This document shows positions 1-7,844 of a stretch of DNA of 64,000 nucleotides, piece by piece. The notes under the pieces are model-generated. The model ran no database searches and had not been told where the DNA came from. It saw only the letters and a list, made by a program, of their open reading frames with translations. A program made the translations under genes and the position numbers. The DNA lies in contig NZ_JAHFZZ010000020.1 in assembly GCF_018603905.1 (NCBI RefSeq), positions 1 to 64,000 on the forward strand, in the 5' to 3' direction. The stretch comes from Nonomuraea sp. NEAU-A123 (lineage in GTDB: Bacteria > Actinomycetota > Actinomycetes > Streptosporangiales > Streptosporangiaceae). Position 1 is the stretch's first letter, and the number at the start of each line of letters is the position of its first letter.

Positions 1-147
1 CACCCAGAGCCCCAGCCACCATCCCCCTTCACCCATCCCAGTCCCAACTCCCCGCTCCCCTCCCCCCACCAAAACTCCACAATCCGCCCTTGTCCCCCCG
101 ACGCCAGCACGCCGACCCATCCCCCGCCAACGAACTCCCATCGGCGA

Positions 148-1323
148 GTGGCGCCCTCAGGCCCGCTGGCCCTTCTGGCCACCCTCCTCGCCTTCGCCAT
201 CCCCTTGACACCCGCAAGCCCCGCTACCGCGGACCGTCCCACCTGGCGATGGCCGCTGGACGGACACCCCAGAAATCTCCGCCACTTCACACCCCCACCC
301 GAGCCATGGCTGTCAGGCCACCGAGGCATCGACCTCGCCGCCGCCCCCACCACACCTGTCGTAGCCGCAGGCCCAGGCATCGTCCGCTTCGCCGGCCCCC
401 TCGCCGGTCGCGGTGTGGTCACCGTCGAACACGCGAACGGCCTACGCACGACGTATCTGCCCGTCAACGCATCAGTACGCCAAGACCAACGCGTAACGCC
501 CGGCACCCGCCTCGGATTCATCGAACCCCCAACAGGCCACTGCCGCGAATCCTGCCTCCACTGGGGCCTCCTGCGCGGCACCCACTACCTCAACCCTCTG
601 GTCCTCCTAGGCCGAGCCCACATCCGCCTACTCCCGTACTGGAACTTGGATGCCCCTGACGCTCTGGCCGGCACGGGCAGCACGGGCAGCACGGGCAGCA
701 CGGGCAGCACGGGCAGCACGGGCAGCACGGGCAGCACGGGCAGCACGGGCAGCACGGGCAGCACGGGCAGCACGGGCAGCACGGGCAGCACGGGCAGCAC
801 GAACACCTTGGACCGGAGCGCCCTGGGTGATCCGAACGCCCTGGACAACCTTGACGGTCCCTATGCCCCAGACGGTCCTAGCGACCTGAACGCCTTCGTT
901 CTTTCGCCGCAACCATCACTCCCGAGCACCGCGCACCTCCAAACAACATCCGTCAGCGCGGGTCCCTCAGCGACAACATCCTCGGCTACCTTCCCCCCAA
1001 CATCGGTGCCTCGGTCAGATCCCGCCCCTGCTCTCAACCCCACCCTTTCGGGCCAAACTCCCGAGCACGCGGCCCCCGAACCGGCCTTCCGCTTCGTGAC
1101 ACGTTCCGCCTCAACACTCGCCATCTCAGCCATCAGCGCGGGCGGGCTGTTCAGCGCGCTGCTGCTGTTCACCCTGATCCGCCGTATTCGATGTACACGC
1201 ACGCAGCAACATGGCGCCACGAGAGGCCAGCACCGCAAACAGCAGCGCAAGTGGCGTTATCTCGGGCGGGGAAGTAGATCGCGCCAGCCACGGAATCGCC
1301 AACGCGTGAGGCACAACTGGTGA
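148..1323 (+). CDS. M23-type peptidase-domain exported protein with a (TGS)14 linker and C-terminal membrane anchor
   Basis: This 391-residue protein begins with a GTG and a short hydrophobic leader (about residues 7-28) consistent with export. Residues about 35-160 form an M23 (LytM-like) domain: the zinc motif HRGID (H58, D62) is present, but the second motif reads CLHWG (C136, H138), so the first His of the usual HxH is a Cys. It may therefore be a weak or non-catalytic cell-wall-binding LytM domain. Residues 176-217 are 14 perfect Thr-Gly-Ser units, followed by a long Pro/Ser/Thr-rich stretch. A transmembrane segment lies at about 322-344, with a basic cytoplasmic tail. M23 genes in this place next to xerC are common in actinobacteria. 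The start is chosen for the leader and is not certain. Confidence 0.8.
   Translation: MAPSGPLALLATLLAFAIPLTPASPATADRPTWRWPLDGHPRNLRHFTPPPEPWLSGHRGIDLAAAPTTPVVAAGPGIVRFAGPLAGRGVVTVEHANGLRTTYLPVNASVRQDQRVTPGTRLGFIEPPTGHCRESCLHWGLLRGTHYLNPLVLLGRAHIRLLPYWNLDAPDALAGTGSTGSTGSTGSTGSTGSTGSTGSTGSTGSTGSTGSTGSTGSTNTLDRSALGDPNALDNLDGPYAPDGPSDLNAFVLSPQPSLPSTAHLQTTSVSAGPSATTSSATFPPTSVPRSDPAPALNPTLSGQTPEHAAPEPAFRFVTRSASTLAISAISAGGLFSALLLFTLIRRIRCTRTQQHGATRGQHRKQQRKWRYLGRGSRSRQPRNRQRVRHNW
673..798. repeat. Perfect 9-bp tandem repeat, 14 units
   Basis: The unit ACGGGCAGC is repeated 14 times without a mismatch inside the M23-type gene, encoding (Thr-Gly-Ser)14. Because the unit is 9 bp, changes in copy number stay in frame, so only linker length would vary. 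The complete lack of divergence suggests recent expansion or continuing slippage. Confidence 0.97.
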
Positions 1324-1324
1324 T

Positions 1325-1455
1325 GATGACGTCCCGCCGAGTGATGTAGTTTCCACTGCCGCGCTCAAGATCCGAGACTCTCAAAGCGCCAGGTGATCCT
1401 CCCCCGATGCCTCGCGAAGATCGCCAGAAGTTACACCACCCCAGGGCACGTCATC
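1325..1455. repeat. MITE-like element, copy A (inverted relative to copy B)
   Basis: The ends form terminal inverted repeats: GATGACGTCCC at 1325-1335 and GGGCACGTCATCC at 1443-1455. Bases 1325-1417 match the reverse complement of 4019-4111 at roughly 80 percent with no gaps. The central stretch GATCCGAGACTCTC is identical in both copies. A CAACT pentamer flanks the element at 1314-1318 and 1456-1460 and could be a target duplication. No open frame of its own is evident, so it would be non-autonomous if mobile. Confidence 0.6.
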
Positions 1456-2060
1456 CAACTAGTCACGGCAGGGGCATTGCTTTACGGCAACCAGAACGGT
1501 GCCTGATCAGCGCCACGTGAACCTGTCAACGACGGCTCGATCTCGGCCCTGGCACTCGTTTCGGCATTGGTGCCAGAGCAGTTTTCCCGTCGTCGACAGA
1601 ACCGCGTTGTTCGTTGAAGAGGTTCTCGTGCCTAGCCATGACCCACTTGCCGCCGGTCCATATGCCGGATCCTGCGACGAGGGACCCACGTCTTTGCAGC
1701 CGCAGAGGGAGGAAGCTCGGTCGGCGCCAAGCTGGCCGGCCTGCGCACTCGACGCCGCTCTGCTTCGCGCTTGCGGCTATGTGCAGCACTTCCCCCTTGA
1801 GACTGCCGGAGGCGACGAAGCTGCTGCCGGAAGGCGCCCGGAGGAGGATCCTGCTGCCCTCCTCCGCCAAGCCGCTGAGTAGATCGACGCCGTCTTCGCC
1901 TCGGCCGCGCAGATTCGCCGGGCGGGAGGCGCCGGCCCCAACTGACCGCACTGGTCGCGATACCCGATCGGGGAACGACGAGAGGTGGACGCGCCACCGT
2001 CCAGTAGGCGAATTCGGTTCAGATGATCCCGTTGGCGCGCAGATAGAGCTTGTGAATACC

Positions 2061-2233
2061 GTCGCTACCGCTGTCGGACCCCCCGAGTCTTCCCGGCTGG
2101 CCTGCTGCCGAGGCGGATCAGAGCCGACCAGGTGAAGCCAATAGTGCGGTGCATACGTCGCCACCGCCGTCGGGTCTTCCCGATTAGCCTGCTACCGAGA
2201 CGCATCAGAGCGGAGCGGGTGAAGCCGATGGTG
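2061..2233. repeat. Direct repeat of about 60-75 bp, offset 87 bp
   Basis: Bases 2087-2146 and 2174-2233 are the same 60-bp sequence with about 80 percent identity. The match extends leftward (2061-2077 and 2157-2173) apart from a small length difference. It lies downstream of the xerC stop codon in non-coding DNA. Confidence 0.75.
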
Positions 2234-2342
2234 TGTTCTCCGACCATGCTGTCATCGTCGGTGCGCCACCCGAGGATCGTGTTGAGCAGGGCGGCTGGCT
2301 ACGAACTCCGGTGCCCCAGTTGGGCGCCGCGTCGGTGTCCGT

Positions 2343-3239
2343 TTACGCCCTGGGGTGGGCCTGGCGGTATGCCGTGCGGAGTCGCTCGATTGAGACATGG
2401 GTGTAGATCTGGGTCGTGTGCAGGGATGCGTGCCCGAGGAGTTCCTGGACGCTGCGGAGGTCGGCGCCACCCTCGAGTAGGTGCGTCGCCGCACTGTGTC
2501 TCAACCCGTGCGGGCCCATGTCCGGCGCTCCCTCGACCTCGCGCAGCCGAGCGTGCACCACCCGTCGTACGGTGCCCGCGTCTATTCGACCGCCTCGTAC
2601 CCCAAGGAACACCGCCGCTCCTGAGCCTGCACGGATCCACAGAGGCCGTCCGTGTACGCACCACTTGTCCAGGGCCCGAAGTGCGGGCAATCCGAACGGG
2701 ACCGACCGTTCCTTTCGGCCCTTGCCCAGCACTCTGATGACGTGTCGATCCCGGTCGACATCATCGACGTCCAGTGCGCACAGCTCGCTCACCCGCACGC
2801 CCGTGGCGTACAGCAGCTCCAGGATGGCCTGATCCCGCAGTTCCTTGGGCTCTCCCGTCGACGGCGCTTCGAGGACGGCCTGTGCCTGCTGCTGATCGAG
2901 TACGGCAGGCAGCGGGCGTGGCGCCTTGGCGCTGCCCAGCAGCAAGCCGGGGTCATCTGGCAACCAGCCTCTGCGATGGCAATAGGCCGTGAAGGTGCGG
3001 ATGCACGCGGTCCTGCGCGCCAGCGTGGCCCTCGCCTTACCGTCGGCATGCTGCTCGGCCAGCCATTCGCGCAACGTACCGATATCGAGGCCGTGGAGTC
3101 GGCTGTTCAGGTGGTCGAACAGGGCCGTGACGTCGGAGAGGTAAGCGCGGACTGTGTGCGGAGAGAGGTCTCTCTCGAACCGCAAGTACCTGCCGAACTC
3201 GGCCATCACCTCGTCCGCTCCCAGTCGCTCGTCGGCCAC
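2343..3239 (-). CDS. xerC: Tyrosine recombinase XerC
   Basis: This is a tyrosine recombinase of 298 residues, the usual XerC length, which with XerD resolves chromosome dimers at dif. I chose the GTG at 3239 because AGGGAGG lies 5 nt upstream of it; a TTG 63 bases further upstream would add 21 residues with no clear ribosome site. It has an N-terminal SAM-like core-binding domain (motif LSPHTVRAY) and a catalytic domain with all expected residues: Arg in ATGVRVSEL, Lys in GKGRKE, His and Arg in HGLRH, His in LLGHASL, and the nucleophile Tyr in TQIYTH. Its position between an M23 gene and dprA matches the conserved actinobacterial locus, so it looks like the chromosomal XerC and not a phage integrase. 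Confidence 0.93.
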   Translation of the reverse strand: MADERLGADEVMAEFGRYLRFERDLSPHTVRAYLSDVTALFDHLNSRLHGLDIGTLREWLAEQHADGKARATLARRTACIRTFTAYCHRRGWLPDDPGLLLGSAKAPRPLPAVLDQQQAQAVLEAPSTGEPKELRDQAILELLYATGVRVSELCALDVDDVDRDRHVIRVLGKGRKERSVPFGLPALRALDKWCVHGRPLWIRAGSGAAVFLGVRGGRIDAGTVRRVVHARLREVEGAPDMGPHGLRHSAATHLLEGGADLRSVQELLGHASLHTTQIYTHVSIERLRTAYRQAHPRA

Positions 3240-3320
3240 AATCGCCTCCCTCTCGTAGACGCCAACCTCTTCTGGAGCCGCGCACCAGGTGATCGAAGTC
3301 AAGCGCGCCCTGCCTTCTGC

Positions 3321-3399
3321 CCGTACAGCTCTACCGGTGTCCGTACAGCCCTACCGCGTCCGTACAGCCTTAACAGTGTCCGTGCAGCCCTACCGGCTC
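3321..3399. repeat. Tandem repeat, 4 units of 19-20 bp, upstream of xerC
   Basis: Four imperfect units with consensus CCGTACAGCCCTACCGGTGT start at 3321, 3341, 3360 and 3380. They end about 80 bp upstream of the chosen xerC start, within its likely 5' region. They could be a simple minisatellite or a clustered binding site. Confidence 0.85.
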
Positions 3400-4007
3400 G
3401 CCTGCGCTGAACCAGCCCACGCCTCTTCGCCAACCCAGCTCTACGGCTGCCCATCGATTGGCCCACTGATGCGGGTAGACCCACTAGGCGGCCGCCGCTG
3501 ACCGGTTTCATGAGTCGGGTCGCTGACTGGTCCCATCGGTCGGGGTTCGCCGGCCAACTCGCAGCCCCCGACCCAAAACGGATAGGCCATTCACCAACCG
3601 ACCTGGACGGTCCCGCCCCGCTGACCAGCTCCGTCCCACCAGTTCCACCGACCAGCTCACGTCCACCAACCACTCCCACCAGCCCGCAGCCGCCGGCCAA
3701 ATGGATGGGGCGCGTCCACCAACCGACCTGGATGGTCCGCCCGCTGATCCGTCTCTTTGGTTCGTGTCCTCTGACCAGCTTGGGTGGCCTGTCTGTGCCG
3801 ATCAGCTCGGTCTCCTCCGGTGCCATGAGCTCAGCCGGCTCACCCGAGCGGCGCGAACGTACCTGGGATCGCTCATCGCGCCGTATCTGCGGTCTGCTGT
3901 TTCGGGTTCGTCTCTTCCGCTTTCACGGTGTGGGTTTGTACCCGTATCTCGTCTTGGCCCTGCCTTGCTTCTCCAGCTTTGCATACCGGTCTGCGGTTAT
4001 TCGGGAG

Positions 4008-4111
4008 GATGACGTCCCTCGCGAGGCATCGAGGGACGATCATCTGGCGCTCTGAGAGTCTCGGATCTTGATCTTGGCCGTGGAAATTACGCCCCTTGGC
4101 GGGATGTCATC
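4008..4111. repeat. MITE-like element, copy B
   Basis: The terminal inverted repeats are GGATGACGTCCC at 4008-4019 and GGGATGTCATC at 4101-4111. Bases 4019-4111 pair with copy A in inverted orientation across 93 bp without gaps. Relative to this copy, copy A carries about 26 extra bases next to one terminus. The two copies bracket xerC and its repeat-rich flanks. Confidence 0.6.
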
Positions 4112-4284
4112 TATCGAGGCGGGAGTGCCGACCGATCGATGGCCAGACAGTTGGAGAGGAATTCTTCCCGCAAGTGACGGCACCGACCGATCCTGGCTGT
4201 GGTGGCGTTTCCGACGATCGCCGGACCGCCCCGGTTACTGCCGTGGGTGGCTCGGCGGGACATCGGTGTGGGCTGCTCGGGAGT

Positions 4285-5799
4285 TCACGGATCGTCGGGG
4301 GATGGTGGGAGATCGTCATAGTCGGTTTGGTCTGAGGGGTACTGCCGTGGTGGGGCCGCTTCGTTGGCCTTCTGGTACGTACTCGACGGCGCTTTGCGGG
4401 TGCGCCAGCCCTTGTCCACTCTTTCGATGTAGCCCGCGGCGGCCAGGCCGCCCAGTGCGCTCAGGGCCGCGTCCAGGGAGACTCCTGCCGCTACCGCGAT
4501 GGATGCTGGGCCTGCGGCGCCGCGTGCGGGGATGGCGTCGAGGACGCGGCTGGTCGTTTCGTTCAGCGTGTCTCGCGGGACGGCCGGGCCTCGTGATTGG
4601 GGGGCAAGGTCGTCTCCTATCGCGCCTACTAGTTCGATCACTTCTTCGGGTGAGGTGACGCAGACGGCCTTGCGTTCACGAAGCAGGCGGTGGCAGCCGG
4701 CCGACATGGTGGAGGTGATCGGGCCCGGTACAGCCGCCAGGTGGCGTTGGAGCGACAAGGCGTGACCGGCCGTGTTGAGTGCGCCGCTGCGGAGTGCCGC
4801 CTCCACCACGACGGTGCCTCGGGACAGGGCGGCGATCAAGCGGTTCCTGATGAGGAAGCGCGCTCGGGTGGGGTGGACGCCTGGAGGGCACTCGCTGACC
4901 ACTACGCCCTGGTCGCGGGCGGCGGCGAACAGTTCGTGGTGTCCGGTCGGGTAAGTGACGTCGACGCCGCAGGCCAGGACGACGACCGTGGGAGAGTCCG
5001 CGGCCAGGGAACCGCGATGTGCCGCGCCGTCTATGCCGAATGCACCGCCTGAGACCACCGTCCAGCCTGAGTCGCTGAATCCCACGGCGAACTGGGCCGC
5101 GACGTGCGCGCCGTACGCCGTGGCAGCCCGTGCGCCGACGACGGCGACCGATCGCAGGCAGGAGAAGCGCAGGTCGGCCGAGCCGTGGAGCCACAGGCCG
5201 AGGGGGCGGCGGGGTCCGAGCTGGTCCAGTTGCGTGGGCCATTCCGGACTGCCGGGGATGATGAATCTAGCTCCGCTTCGCTCGCCTTCGGCGAGGTCGG
5301 CTATGGGGTCGGCCGACGCCAGGCGGGCGTTCCAGGCGCGTAGTCGCTGGGTGAGGTCTGTTATGCGCCGCTCAGTGAGGTTTGCTCCGATTTGCTGACC
5401 TGAGTCTGTGATGTGCCGCTGGGTGGGGTTTGAGATTCGTTGCTGGGTGAGGGTCGTTCCACATTGCTCGCCGGGGTTCGTTACGTGTCCCTGGGCGGGG
5501 TCCTCTTTGTGTTGCTGGCTCGAGATCGGGAGCTGTCGCTGGTTGAGGTCTGCGATGTGTTGCGGAGTGAGTTCTGTGACTTGGTGCCTGCTTTGGTCCT
5601 TTAGCTCTCGTTGCGTGAGGTCTGTGATGTGTTGGTCCTGGGTTTCCTGGGCGATGAAGTCGGGCGGGAGGGTCTCCGTGCGTACAGCGTCGATTGCTGC
5701 CTCAACCCCGCAGCAGGCGATGAGACGGCCCATGGTGGGGTCCCCGGCGTCGGCTGCACGCATGAGGGCGGCTCTTGCCTCCACTTCTGCTCTCGTCAT
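4285..5799 (-). CDS. dprA: DNA-processing protein DprA with an internal octapeptide-repeat insertion
   Basis: DprA binds single-stranded DNA and loads RecA during transformation or recombination. The ATG at 5799 has AGGAG 6 nt upstream. Residues 1-50 are the usual N-terminal helical region. Residues about 53-152 are a degenerate array of roughly 12 octapeptides (consensus LTQRHITD). The Rossmann-like DprA domain follows (SVAVVGARAA, VVSGGAFGIDGAAH, YPTGH, SECPPG, FLIRNRLIAALS, AVPGP), then a winged-helix domain at about 430-480 and an acidic tail. At 504 residues it is about 100 longer than typical, which is the size of the repeat insert. The frame is intact and the core motifs are complete, so I expect a functional protein. 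It lies downstream of comM, with an abnormal 508-bp gap. Confidence 0.95.
   Translation of the reverse strand: MTRAEVEARAALMRAADAGDPTMGRLIACCGVEAAIDAVRTETLPPDFIAQETQDQHITDLTQRELKDQSRHQVTELTPQHIADLNQRQLPISSQQHKEDPAQGHVTNPGEQCGTTLTQQRISNPTQRHITDSGQQIGANLTERRITDLTQRLRAWNARLASADPIADLAEGERSGARFIIPGSPEWPTQLDQLGPRRPLGLWLHGSADLRFSCLRSVAVVGARAATAYGAHVAAQFAVGFSDSGWTVVSGGAFGIDGAAHRGSLAADSPTVVVLACGVDVTYPTGHHELFAAARDQGVVVSECPPGVHPTRARFLIRNRLIAALSRGTVVVEAALRSGALNTAGHALSLQRHLAAVPGPITSTMSAGCHRLLRERKAVCVTSPEEVIELVGAIGDDLAPQSRGPAVPRDTLNETTSRVLDAIPARGAAGPASIAVAAGVSLDAALSALGGLAAAGYIERVDKGWRTRKAPSSTYQKANEAAPPRQYPSDQTDYDDLPPSPDDP
5344..5643. repeat. 24-bp degenerate tandem repeat inside dprA
   Basis: About 12 copies of a 24-bp unit encode the octapeptide series in DprA (for example LTQRELKD, LTPQHIAD, LTQQRISN, PTQRHITD, LTERRITD). 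The last unit runs into LTQRLRAW, the apparent native start of the next domain, so the array may have grown from that site. Units have diverged but stay in phase with no stop. Confidence 0.9.
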
Positions 5800-6307
5800 C
5801 GACGCTCCTGAGGGTTGGGAATCTTGGTGACCGGCGGTGGGGATGCCTTCATGACGGGCGCGAACCGCATGGAGGTAAGGCGAATTTCAGGGCTCCGGGG
5901 ATGGCGGAGATGGAGCTGGGCTCGGCAATGGAGCCGAGTGAAGGAGGGGCGATATGGGCTGAGGTCGGGTGGGTGATATGGCTGATGTGCGTCTGCGACG
6001 CATGGGTTGCGTGATGGTCTGGGGCAGGAACGGCTGAGGAGTTGTTGGCCCCGGTCCCGGGCATGCGGGATGGGTGACAGATTGCTGGACAGCAGCCGGG
6101 CGCGGGAGCCGGATGGTCGCTGCGCCCGGGAGCTGGGCGGCAGTTGGGCGCAGAAGCCCGGTGGTAGCTGGGCGCGGGGACACGGTGGTGGCTGGACGCG
6201 GGAACGCGGTGCCGGCGGGGCACTGGAACGCAGTGGCGGCGGGGCACTGGAATGTGGCGCTGGCGGGGCGCTGGAACGCGGTGGCCGCTGCGGGGCGGAT
6301 GGGGTGG
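5800..6307. other. Comm-dprA gap, repeat-rich, no gene seen
   Basis: These 508 bases separate the comM stop from the dprA start, two genes that usually abut. The gap contains a 24-bp tandem array (6088-6303). All open frames here, on the minus strand especially, are simple translations of the array (Pro/Ala/Arg/His-rich) and have no domain. The dprA ribosome site is at its left end. Confidence 0.65.
6088..6303. repeat. 24-bp tandem repeat, 9 units, immediately 3' of comM
   Basis: Nine 24-bp units run in exact phase; the best conserved ones start at 6184, 6208, 6232 and 6256 (cores GGCGGGGCACTGGAACGC and relatives). The unit length equals that of the array inside dprA, but the consensus differs. 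The array ends 5 bases before the comM stop codon. Confidence 0.85.
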
Positions 6308-7843
6308 TCACGTGTTCACCCCCAGCCACAAGGCGAGTGCTGTCGATGTTTCTGTGTATTCGGGGTGGGGTTTTCCTGCCAGGTCCGTAAGGGTCCACGC
6401 GACTCGTAGGACGCGATCGAGACCGCGAGCGCTGAGGGTGCCCGAGTCCAGGGCGGCCGTCATGCACTTCATGGCGGCCTCTGATGGGCGGTAATCGGCG
6501 TGGAGGGCGGCGGACGGGATTTCGGCGTTCGCGCGCCAGGCGGTGCCGGCCAAGCGTTTGGCGGCTCGTTCGCGGGCTGCCAGTACGCGTTCGGCCACGG
6601 TTTTGCTTGGTTCGACGAACTGGCGGTCTGCCATGAGTTCGCGTCTGGACGTACGGGCGACTGTGACCTTCATGTCTATGCGGTCGAGAAGCGGGCCGGA
6701 CAGTCTGGCCAGGTAGCGGCGTCTCATCGTCGGGGAGCACTGGCAGTTCTCTCCCTGGTCCTGGGGCTGGGCGCAGGGGCATGGGTTGGCGGCCAGTACG
6801 AGCATGAAGCGGGCTGGGAAGGTGACGGAGCCCGCTGACCTGGACACCGTCACGCGACCGGTCTCAAGGGGCTGGCGGAGGGAGTCGAGGATGTGGCGGG
6901 GGAACTCGGGCGCTTCGTCCATGAACAGGACTCCCCGGTGGGCGAGGGAGACCGCGCCTGGGCGTATGACGGTGCTGCCGCCGCCGACGATGGCTGCCGC
7001 CGTGGCGGTGTGGTGGGGGCTGACGAACGGCGGCCTGCTCAGCATCGGGCTGCTGGCTGGCAGGATGCCTGCCACCGAATGGATTGCCGTCACTTCGAGC
7101 GCGTGGTCGAGCTCCAGGTCAGGCAGGAGTGTGGGCAGGCGTTCGGCGAGCAGGGTCTTGCCTGTGCCGGGCGGGCCGAGCATCCAGATGTTGTGGCCTC
7201 CGGCGGCGCATATCTCGAGCGCTCGGCGGGCGACCGGCTGGCCGGCCACGTCGGACAGGTCGACCGTGGGCTGGATGGTCGTCGGCTGCGGCTCTGGGAT
7301 GTCTTGGATGTGCGGCTCTGGCGGGTCGTCTCCCCTTCGTAGCCATTCGACAAGCTGGCGCAGGTCGGCGAAGGGTGCCACCTTGACGTCGGGCACCAGT
7401 GCCGCTTCCGCCAAATTGGCGGCGGGGATGACCACCGTGACGTCCCCGTGCTCGGCCGCGCCCAGCACTGACGGGAGAACGCCTCGTACGGGTCTCAGGC
7501 GTCCGTCGAGGCCGAGCTCGCCGAGGAAGAACGGCTCTGCGACCCGGTCGGCGGGGATCACTCCGGCTGCGCCCAGTATCGCGACGGCTATAGCGAGATC
7601 GAACTGGCTGCCCCGTTTGGGGAGGCTTGCGGGAAAGAGGCTTACCGTGATGCGGGCGTCGGGCCAGGGATAATGGCTGTTGACCATCGCCGATCTGACC
7701 CGTTCTCTGGCCTCGCTGAGTGCTGTGTCCGGGAGGCCGATGAGGTGGATCCCCGCCAGGCCGTTGCCCACATCGGCTTCCACCTCGACGCTGCGGCCTT
7801 TGACACCGACCAGGGCCACGCTGCGGGTTCTCGCTACTGCCAT
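6308..7843 (-). CDS. comM: ComM/YifB family AAA+ ATPase (magnesium-chelatase-like)
   Basis: ComM is a hexameric helicase that promotes branch migration when incoming single-stranded DNA is integrated. The 511 residues are family-typical. An N-terminal Lon-like ChlI fold (GLPDTALSEARERVRSA) is followed by the AAA+ domain with Walker A GPPGTGKT at 223-230, Walker B VLFMDEAPEF and an arginine-rich sensor region. A four-cysteine insertion (CPC...CQC) resembles a zinc knuckle. The ATG start lies one base from the yraN stop, so the two genes are translationally coupled. dprA follows after a repeat-filled gap. Confidence 0.95.
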   Translation of the reverse strand: MAVARTRSVALVGVKGRSVEVEADVGNGLAGIHLIGLPDTALSEARERVRSAMVNSHYPWPDARITVSLFPASLPKRGSQFDLAIAVAILGAAGVIPADRVAEPFFLGELGLDGRLRPVRGVLPSVLGAAEHGDVTVVIPAANLAEAALVPDVKVAPFADLRQLVEWLRRGDDPPEPHIQDIPEPQPTTIQPTVDLSDVAGQPVARRALEICAAGGHNIWMLGPPGTGKTLLAERLPTLLPDLELDHALEVTAIHSVAGILPASSPMLSRPPFVSPHHTATAAAIVGGGSTVIRPGAVSLAHRGVLFMDEAPEFPRHILDSLRQPLETGRVTVSRSAGSVTFPARFMLVLAANPCPCAQPQDQGENCQCSPTMRRRYLARLSGPLLDRIDMKVTVARTSRRELMADRQFVEPSKTVAERVLAARERAAKRLAGTAWRANAEIPSAALHADYRPSEAAMKCMTAALDSGTLSARGLDRVLRVAWTLTDLAGKPHPEYTETSTALALWLGVNT

Positions 7844-7844
7844 C

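Larger units (their letters stand above)
1324..2342. other. Long intergenic region, no convincing gene
   Basis: This roughly 1-kb gap separates the M23-type gene from the convergent xerC. It contains one MITE-like element next to the M23 stop and a long direct repeat near xerC. Open frames exist on both strands (for example 1499-1882 plus and 1526-2164 minus), but they overlap one another, have no recognisable domain or good start site and are compositionally mixed. I see no gene. A decayed gene cannot be excluded. Confidence 0.6.
3240..4284. other. Long intergenic region with minisatellite and MITE-like copy B
   Basis: This roughly 1-kb gap lies between the xerC start and the dprA stop. It holds a fourfold 20-bp tandem repeat, a pair of copies of an ACCGACCTGGA-type sequence near 3598 and 3720, low-complexity CCACC/GACC tracts and the second MITE-like element. 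The overlapping open frames on both strands show no recognisable protein, and I see no gene. Confidence 0.6.

Noticed and set aside
673..798. Regular repeat resembling a CRISPR-like array
   Set aside because: The unit is 9 bp with no spacers, lies inside a coding region, and no cas gene is present.
585..912. Open frames across the 9-bp repeat on the minus strand (Pro-Val-Leu repeats) and other frames of the same repeat
   Set aside because: They are translations of the (TGS)14 repeat in the wrong frames. The M23-type frame has a leader, a domain and a membrane anchor.
1499..2164. Overlapping open frames on both strands in the first long gap
   Set aside because: They overlap each other, lack a domain and a good ribosome site, and contain part of a non-coding direct repeat. 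A decayed gene remains possible.
2343..3239. XerC as a phage or element integrase, with the flanking inverted elements as attachment sites
   Set aside because: Length and neighbours (M23 gene, dprA) are those of the chromosomal XerC. The inverted elements carry their own terminal repeats and no other phage gene is present.
3510..4055. Plus-strand open frame upstream of dprA
   Set aside because: It is Pro/Ser/Arg-rich low-complexity sequence that runs through part of a MITE-like element, with no domain.
5849..6782. Minus-strand Pro/His/Arg-rich frames in the comM-dprA gap
   Set aside because: They are simple translations of the 24-bp array, and the longer one runs antisense-frame into comM.
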